Source: Candidatus Diapherotrites archaeon CG08_land_8_20_14_0_20_34_12
GTDB lineage: Archaea > Iainarchaeota > Iainarchaeia > Iainarchaeales > 0-14-0-20-34-12
Assembly (NCBI GenBank): GCA_002779065.1
Contig: PEXL01000015.1
Span: forward strand, 1-15,568
Direction: 5' to 3'
Length of the DNA: 15,568 nucleotides
Shown: piece after piece, positions 11,266 through 15,568 of the stretch
Numbering within the stretch: position 1 is the first letter of the stretch
Layout of the letters: each line of letters opens with the position of its first letter
Position numbers and translations under genes: made by a program
The notes under the pieces: model-generated
Databases searched by the model: none
What the model was told of the DNA's origin: nothing
Seen by the model: only the letters and a program-made list of their open reading frames with translations

Positions 11266-13104
11266 TTATTGAAGTTCTTTTCTTCCGAAAGGGGAATATG
11301 AAATTCCTCCTCCTTCGAAAAATTTTGTAAAGAACTCAACATAATGCAATCTTACTGATTGTATGAACGAACCCAATACGCCTAAGAACATATTTAATGC
11401 ATGCCCTACAAGCAATACCAGGATTGCCCCTATGATATAAAATCCACCCATTGATATAAATATATTTGCAAATTTATTCACAATTACCGCAAGAATTACT
11501 GATGACAACCCAATACCAAAAAGCCTGATATATGATAAGGTGTTGCTTAAGAGAGAAGGCAATTCAATTATTCCTTTTGGCCCTTCAGCAAGATAAAGCA
11601 TTACAACTGCAGCCAGTGCAAGAATTGCCCCAATAATTGTTCCAAATTCAAATGCGCCAATCATTTGCAATCCAATGCAAGCAATGCCTATCTCAAGTAT
11701 TAACCAAGATAACTTTTCCTGAATTGCCTTTACCAATCCATGGTTCTTTAATACATTATAGAACCCAACCATAAATCCAACATTCAAATGTATTACCCCG
11801 ACAATTATTGCAATCATCATCATTGTTGGAATATCATGTACCCTGTTTAATATTGGATGTTCAAATATTTCTAAACCAAAGAATTCACCAAATATGAACC
11901 CAAAGAGGATTGATGAAATTGAAGCAATTAATAAAATGTTTAACAATGCTTGCATATCTTTTGACTTGAAGAACCTTTTTAACAAAAAGAAGATTATTGT
12001 AGTTACAATCCCATATCCAATATCCCCCAACATAAAACCAAAAAATAATGGGAAAGTAAATGCCATTAAGATTGTTGGATCAATTTCAGCATATTTTGGC
12101 AAGGAATACAAATCAAGCAAGAATTCATAAGGTTTTGCAAACCCGGGATTATTCAAAGCAACAGGTGCATCTTCCTGTATTTCATGGTTATGATTGTGTT
12201 CTTCAGTTTTATGTTCTATTTCTTCTATATGTATCATATTACTAGCACTTTTTGAAATTGCATCTTTTAATTTTTTAGCAGAATCAGTTGGAACCCAGCC
12301 TGAAGCAATAAAAGCATTCCTGCTTGCACCAAACCTTAATGGCACTTCAGCCTTCTCGCTTAATTCTGAAAGTTTTTTCTCATAACCTGATAAAAATGCG
12401 GCATTTTCATTTGTGGTTTTCTTAAATTTTTCTTCAATTGTTTTAATTTCATCATTTACTTGCTTTAATTTCCTTTCTAATTGATTTTGATCTGATCCAG
12501 AATCAAGTCTTCTTTCCTTGAAATTAAATTCTTTTAATAACGATAAAACATCATTTGCTTTTTTTCTTGGTACAAATAATGCAATTACAAATTCTGTCCC
12601 TAAATTCTTCTCAATAACATGGCAATTTCTTAATCCTCTTTTTGCGAGCTCTTCTTTTATCGGAGCTTTAATAGTTCCCTTAAATACTTCTAATGATTTA
12701 TAGCCTTCAAGCAAATCATTTTTTGTTTCAAGTTTCAGCAATGGATTATTTAGTGAATTATTTAATGATTCTCTTTCTTTTTTCAATTTATCATAGCATT
12801 TTGCATTAATTTCAAAATCAGCATAAATATCAGAGAATTTTCCGGCTGCCTGATCCATCTTAAGGTTAAAATTTCCTTTACCTGAAATTTTCAAGTAACT
12901 GATTAATCCGCGCAGTTTTACTAATTCGCTTGAATAAGTATCGCCTTCAATAAATGGAATCCCAATATCCAAAAAAGTATCTTCAGTTTTTTTGAAATTT
13001 ATCAAATGCAGTAAATCTAATTCGTAAAGTGCATTAACTACTTCTTTCTGCTTGCTTTTAGGTCCAGAGATTCTTAGGTGAGACATTTCCCTGGCCTTAA
13101 GCAT
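11266..13104 (-). CDS. atpI: A-type ATP synthase subunit I (membrane stator, a-subunit)
   Basis: A 612-aa stator subunit that forms the ion half-channels next to the K ring. Residues 1-~320 are the cytosolic peripheral-stalk-binding arm, with a coiled-coil hairpin (~200-255). From ~335 come seven or eight membrane helices with the family landmarks FFGFMLGDIGYG (354-365), SSILFGFIFGEFFG (397-410), and LSYIRLFGIGLSS (523-535), which carries the essential Arg527, and the closing RLHYVEFFTKFFEGGG. A His-rich hydrophilic loop (EHKTEEHNHNHEIQE, ~297-311) joins the two halves. The start is the ATG at 13104, one base after the atpH stop, with GGGGGA seven bases upstream; the longer frame is out-of-frame atpH sequence. 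Confidence 0.96.
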   Translation of the reverse strand: MLKAREMSHLRISGPKSKQKEVVNALYELDLLHLINFKKTEDTFLDIGIPFIEGDTYSSELVKLRGLISYLKISGKGNFNLKMDQAAGKFSDIYADFEINAKCYDKLKKERESLNNSLNNPLLKLETKNDLLEGYKSLEVFKGTIKAPIKEELAKRGLRNCHVIEKNLGTEFVIALFVPRKKANDVLSLLKEFNFKERRLDSGSDQNQLERKLKQVNDEIKTIEEKFKKTTNENAAFLSGYEKKLSELSEKAEVPLRFGASRNAFIASGWVPTDSAKKLKDAISKSASNMIHIEEIEHKTEEHNHNHEIQEDAPVALNNPGFAKPYEFLLDLYSLPKYAEIDPTILMAFTFPLFFGFMLGDIGYGIVTTIIFFLLKRFFKSKDMQALLNILLIASISSILFGFIFGEFFGLEIFEHPILNRVHDIPTMMMIAIIVGVIHLNVGFMVGFYNVLKNHGLVKAIQEKLSWLILEIGIACIGLQMIGAFEFGTIIGAILALAAVVMLYLAEGPKGIIELPSLLSNTLSYIRLFGIGLSSVILAVIVNKFANIFISMGGFYIIGAILVLLVGHALNMFLGVLGSFIQSVRLHYVEFFTKFFEGGGISYSPFGRKELQ

Positions 13105-13105
13105 T

Positions 13106-13426
13106 CTACATTCCCCCGACCATCTTACCTGCAAGGAATTCTGCTTCCTTATCAATATGTGGAGTAGTAGATTTTTTTAAATTAGAAATTTCAGATTCAT
13201 TTTTCATTATCAATTCTTTTGCATTTTCTCCGGTTTCTTTTTCTGCATTTTCTAATGCAGTTATTTTTAATTTTTCAGCTTGAGAATCAGCATCTTTCAT
13301 AATCTTTAAGGCATTTACCCGTGCTTCCTTAATAATGTCCGCTGCTTTTTCCTTTGCTTTCAGAATAATCTGTTCTGCCTTTTTTTCAGCTTCCTTTATC
13401 TCAACTAAAGTTGAGTCTTCTGCCAT
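13106..13426 (-). CDS. atpH: A-type ATP synthase subunit H (peripheral stalk)
   Basis: A 106-aa, almost wholly coiled-coil protein rich in Lys, Glu and Ala (VEIKEAEKKAEQIILKAKEK). It pairs with subunit E to form the peripheral stalk and ends with AEFLAGKMVGGM. The ATG at 13426 has AAAGGTG upstream and is preferred to the GTG at 13465, which would add 13 residues unlike the family. It is the first gene of the operon and is separated from atpI by one base, so the two are translationally coupled. A TATA box at 13501-13509 gives a ~53-base leader. Confidence 0.92.
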   Translation of the reverse strand: MAEDSTLVEIKEAEKKAEQIILKAKEKAADIIKEARVNALKIMKDADSQAEKLKITALENAEKETGENAKELIMKNESEISNLKKSTTPHIDKEAEFLAGKMVGGM

Positions 13427-13500
13427 ATTTACACCTTTAATGAAATCTAAAAGCGCTTTCTGCACTTTTGTGTGTTTAGAGCAATTTGGTTACAGCAGGA

Positions 13501-13509
13501 ATATAAATA
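13501..13509 (-). promoter_or_regulatory. TATA box of the ATP synthase operon
   Basis: The minus strand reads TATTTATAT. Predicted initiation near 13479 leaves a ~53-base untranslated leader before atpH. The box lies five bases past the stop codon of the 58-aa gene, so that gene and the operon probably have separate promoters, though read-through is possible. Confidence 0.5.
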
Positions 13510-13513
13510 CTTA

Positions 13514-13690
13514 CTAATATTTGTATCCTGGGATCTGCTGCATTACAGCATATTTGCCGTAAACTACTGCAATTAATTTTGAATTAAGAAACCTTTTTAA
13601 ATAAATGCCCTGATTCTCGTCAATCAGCGTGTTCCTGCAAAAAAGCTTTACTGCAGCAGCACGCGGCAATGGTGTTCTTGGCTTTCGCAT
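13514..13690 (-). CDS. Orphan small protein, 58 aa
   Basis: An open frame from ATG 13690 to TAG 13514 encodes a 58-residue protein. It has a basic, Pro-rich N-terminus (MRKPRTPLPRAAAVKLF), a single Cys, a central LIDENQGIYLKRFL, a hydrophobic strand KLIAVVYGKYAVM, and ends IPGYKY. I do not recognise the family. There is no membrane segment. The TATA box centred at 13717 is exactly 27 bases from the ATG, which points to a leaderless message and supports a real gene. It diverges from argS and precedes the ATP synthase operon on the same strand. Confidence 0.6.
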   Translation of the reverse strand: MRKPRTPLPRAAAVKLFCRNTLIDENQGIYLKRFLNSKLIAVVYGKYAVMQQIPGYKY

Positions 13691-13711
13691 ATCTTATTGT
13701 TGCAAAAATCC

Positions 13712-13721
13712 CTTTATATTT
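13712..13721. promoter_or_regulatory. Single near-symmetric TATA box serving the 58-aa gene and argS
   Basis: The plus strand reads CTTTATATTT and the minus strand AAATATAAAG, both good archaeal TATA boxes. The centre (13717) is 27 bases from the 58-aa ATG (13690, minus) and 27 bases from the argS ATG (13744, plus). One box could therefore drive two divergent leaderless genes. A second A+T run at 13723-13740 is too close to argS to be its TATA box. Confidence 0.55.
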
Positions 13722-13743
13722 GTTTATTATATTATAAATTCCT

Positions 13744-15474
13744 ATGAATCAGCATGAATTAATCCCAGAAGCAATTTCAAAATTTATAAATATCGGCAAA
13801 AATGAAATCTCATCAATGCTGGAAAGCCCTGCAGATAAATCCCACGGAGATTTATCCCTGCCCTGTTTCAAGCTTGCGAAAATCCTGAAAAAGAGCCCTG
13901 TGCAGATTGCACAAGATTTGTCCGCACAATTAACTGCAGATTTAAATGCAAAAAAACTGAAAGGAATAAGAAAAATTGAACCAGTTAATGGTTATTTAAA
14001 TTTCTATTTTGATTCCGCGCTTTTGGCCTTTGAAATTATTCCAGCAATTCTTTCTAAAAAAGAAAAATTCTTCCAGAAAAAATCCCCTAAGCCAAAAAAA
14101 ATCATGGTTGAATATTCCGCACCAAATACAAACAAGCCGTTGCATGTCGGCCATTTAAGGAATGATTCTATCGGAATGGCAATTAGCAATATTTTGGAAT
14201 TCTCTGGCAATAAAATTGTCCGCGCAAATATGGTAAATGACCGAGGCATTCACATCTGCCAGAGCATGCTTGCTTACCAAAAATATGGCGGAAAAACAAA
14301 TCCAAAAGAAGCCGGATTGAAAGGGGATAAATTTGTTGGGAAATATTATGTTTTATTCCACCAGAATGCAAAGGAAGACCCTTCTTTGGAAGAAGAAGCT
14401 AAAAAACTTCTAAATCTTTGGGAAAAAAATGACAAGGAAACGCGCGAATTATGGGGGAAAATGAATTCATGGGTTTTGTCTGGTTTTAAGGAAACATACA
14501 AAAATTTTGGCTCAGAATTTGATGTTTTTCTGCTCGAATCTGAATTTTATGATAAGGCAAAACCAATCCTTGATTTGGGTTTGAAGAAAGGGGTTTTCAA
14601 AAAGGATGAAAATGGCAAAATTTTGGCTCTGCTTGAATCCGAAGGTTTGCCTAATAAAGTTATTTTGAGGGAAGACGGAACAAGCATTTATGTTACAAAT
14701 GATTTGGCTATGACCTTGCACAAATTCAATCATTTCAAATTGGATGAATCTATTTGGGTTGTGGCATCTGAACAAAATTTATATCTTAAACAGCTTTTCA
14801 AAATATTTGAATTGCTTGGCTATGATTGGGCAAAAAATTGCCATCATATGAGCTATGGGATGATTTTCTTGCCAGAAGGCAAGATGAAAAGCAGGGAAGG
14901 CAAGGTTATAGATGCTGATGATATGATTTTAGAAGTGAAAGAATTGGCAAAAAAAGAATTGCTGAAAAGATATTTTGATCTTTCAAAAACTGAATTGGAA
15001 AAAAGGGCGCAAACAATCGCCTTGGCAGCAATAAAATTCATGATGCTGAAAATAGACCACGAAAAGGATTTTACCTTTGTTCCTGAGCAGAGCATTTCCT
15101 TTGAAGGGCATTCTGGCCCATATCTGCAGTATACTTATGCAAGGGCAAAAAGCATCCTTGCAAAGGCAGAAAAATATTCTTTGAAAAATGCTGATTTTTC
15201 AAAATTAAATTCAGCTAATGAAATGCAACTAATAACTTTGTTGAATGATTTCCCTTCTTTGATAGAGCGTGTTGCCAAAACAAAATCAATACATTCATTG
15301 GCAAATTATCTTTTGCAGATAGCAGATGCTTTCAACAGTTTCTATCATGAAAGCAATGTCCTGAATGCAGACAAAGGTCTGAAGGAAGCCCGCTTGGCAC
15401 TGGCAGAAGCAGTTTCTATTTCCATAAAAACAGGATTGCAGCTTTTGAACATTCAAGTGCTTGAAAAGATGTAA
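13744..15474 (+). CDS. argS: Arginyl-tRNA synthetase (class Ia)
   Basis: A 576-aa enzyme that attaches arginine to tRNA-Arg, of normal family length. The N-terminal tRNA-binding domain (~1-115) includes HGDLSLPCFKLAK. The catalytic core begins with VEYSAPNTNKPLHVGHLRN, whose HIGH-type motif is HVGH, followed by MVNDRGIHICQSMLAY (161-176). KMKSREGKVI (380-389) stands in the KMSKS position. Then come SFEGHSGPYLQYTYARAKSIL and a helical anticodon-binding domain, ending in a terminal Met like many ArgS. It has no Shine-Dalgarno, and the ATG matches predicted initiation from the TATA box at 13712-13721, so it is probably leaderless. The tRNA-Arg(UCU) gene elsewhere in this window is a likely substrate. 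Confidence 0.97.
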   Translation: MNQHELIPEAISKFINIGKNEISSMLESPADKSHGDLSLPCFKLAKILKKSPVQIAQDLSAQLTADLNAKKLKGIRKIEPVNGYLNFYFDSALLAFEIIPAILSKKEKFFQKKSPKPKKIMVEYSAPNTNKPLHVGHLRNDSIGMAISNILEFSGNKIVRANMVNDRGIHICQSMLAYQKYGGKTNPKEAGLKGDKFVGKYYVLFHQNAKEDPSLEEEAKKLLNLWEKNDKETRELWGKMNSWVLSGFKETYKNFGSEFDVFLLESEFYDKAKPILDLGLKKGVFKKDENGKILALLESEGLPNKVILREDGTSIYVTNDLAMTLHKFNHFKLDESIWVVASEQNLYLKQLFKIFELLGYDWAKNCHHMSYGMIFLPEGKMKSREGKVIDADDMILEVKELAKKELLKRYFDLSKTELEKRAQTIALAAIKFMMLKIDHEKDFTFVPEQSISFEGHSGPYLQYTYARAKSILAKAEKYSLKNADFSKLNSANEMQLITLLNDFPSLIERVAKTKSIHSLANYLLQIADAFNSFYHESNVLNADKGLKEARLALAEAVSISIKTGLQLLNIQVLEKM

Positions 15475-15498
15475 TGAAAATACACTTGGAAGTTGTTT

Positions 15499-15520
15499 TT
15501 TCTGCAGAGCTCTGTAGAAA
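15499..15520. promoter_or_regulatory. 22-bp palindrome upstream of a TATA box (possible operator)
   Basis: Arms TTTCTGCAGAG and CTCTGTAGAAA are inverted with no spacer and match at 10 of 11 positions; the exception is a G-T pair. It lies directly upstream of the TATA box at 15524-15531, where a dimeric activator or regulator could bind. It also follows argS by only 24 bases, so a role as a short terminator stem cannot be excluded. Confidence 0.4.
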
Positions 15521-15523
15521 TCC

Positions 15524-15531
15524 TTTATAAA
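15524..15531 (+). promoter_or_regulatory. TATA box for a gene right of the window
   Basis: TTTATAAA in the plus direction, itself palindromic and so usable on both strands. Predicted plus-strand initiation is near 15554, within the 30-bp palindrome that follows. No gene start is visible before the end of the window. Confidence 0.35.
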
Positions 15532-15535
15532 TGGG

Positions 15536-15565
15536 AATAAATAGAGGTTTGCACCTCTATTTATT
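15536..15565. promoter_or_regulatory. 30-bp inverted repeat (13-bp arms, TTGC loop) at the right edge
   Basis: AATAAATAGAGGT, then TTGC, then ACCTCTATTTATT: perfect arms. Its place just after a TATA box and over the predicted start point fits a repressor operator. The same sequence could act as an RNA hairpin, either a terminator for argS read-through or a leader structure. Confidence 0.45.
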
Positions 15566-15568
15566 GTG

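Noticed and set aside
11190..11342. N-terminal extension of atpK to 128 aa
   Set aside because: The extra 51 residues are low-complexity Lys/Asn sequence running into atpI. The ATG at 11189 has an ideal Shine-Dalgarno and gives the standard 77-aa proteolipid.
13105..13155. N-terminal extension of atpI by 17 residues
   Set aside because: It is out-of-frame atpH coding sequence. The ATG at 13104 follows the atpH stop by one base with GGGGGA upstream.
1394..15474. tRNA-Arg and argS occurring in one window as a functional cluster
   Set aside because: They are ~12 kb apart on opposite strands with unrelated genes between, so the linkage is probably chance.

Overview
The window is A+T-rich and archaeal. 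It carries a complete A-type (archaeal V/A-type) ATP synthase operon in canonical order, Shine-Dalgarno motifs of the GGTGA/GGAGG type, TATA boxes about 26-27 bases upstream of several start codons (leaderless transcripts), and T-rich terminators. Small gene size, many short orphan proteins and low G+C would fit a DPANN-type or other streamlined archaeon. That placement is inference; the window has no rRNA or other decisive marker.

Left part (1-3400). The first ~60 bases carry a hairpin that resembles the right end of an IS200/IS605 (TnpB-type) element. Next come a small membrane protein with a His-rich tail that looks like an ECF-transporter S component (minus), a 171-aa orphan (plus), tRNA-Arg(UCU) (minus) with a T-rich hairpin behind it, a membrane-anchored Lon-like (S16) Ser/Lys protease (minus), a 183-aa helical orphan (minus), and a pair of tiny genes: a 47-aa zinc ribbon and a 39-aa basic peptide (minus).

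Centre (3416-13426, minus strand). The genes in transcription order are atpH, atpI, atpK, atpE, atpC, atpF, atpA, atpB, atpD. E through B are tightly coupled by overlaps of 1-38 bases. H and I nearly touch. The proteolipid gene atpK is set apart by a possible promoter of its own upstream and a 153-bp highly structured inverted-repeat element downstream. The catalytic A subunit has no intein. The non-catalytic B subunit is interrupted by a 527-residue intein with a LAGLIDADG homing endonuclease and two helix-turn-helix-like segments.

Right part (13427-15568). A 58-aa orphan (minus) and arginyl-tRNA synthetase argS (plus) diverge from what looks like one near-symmetric TATA box, placed 27 bases from each start codon. 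After argS comes an unexplained regulatory-looking region: a 22-bp palindrome, a TATA box and a 30-bp palindrome, which probably serves a gene beyond the window.

The most interesting items are the atpB intein, the structured element between atpK and atpE with a relative beside the tRNA, the shared symmetric promoter at 13717, the paired 16-bp repeats upstream of the zinc-ribbon gene, and the possible omega-RNA/IS605 end at the left edge.
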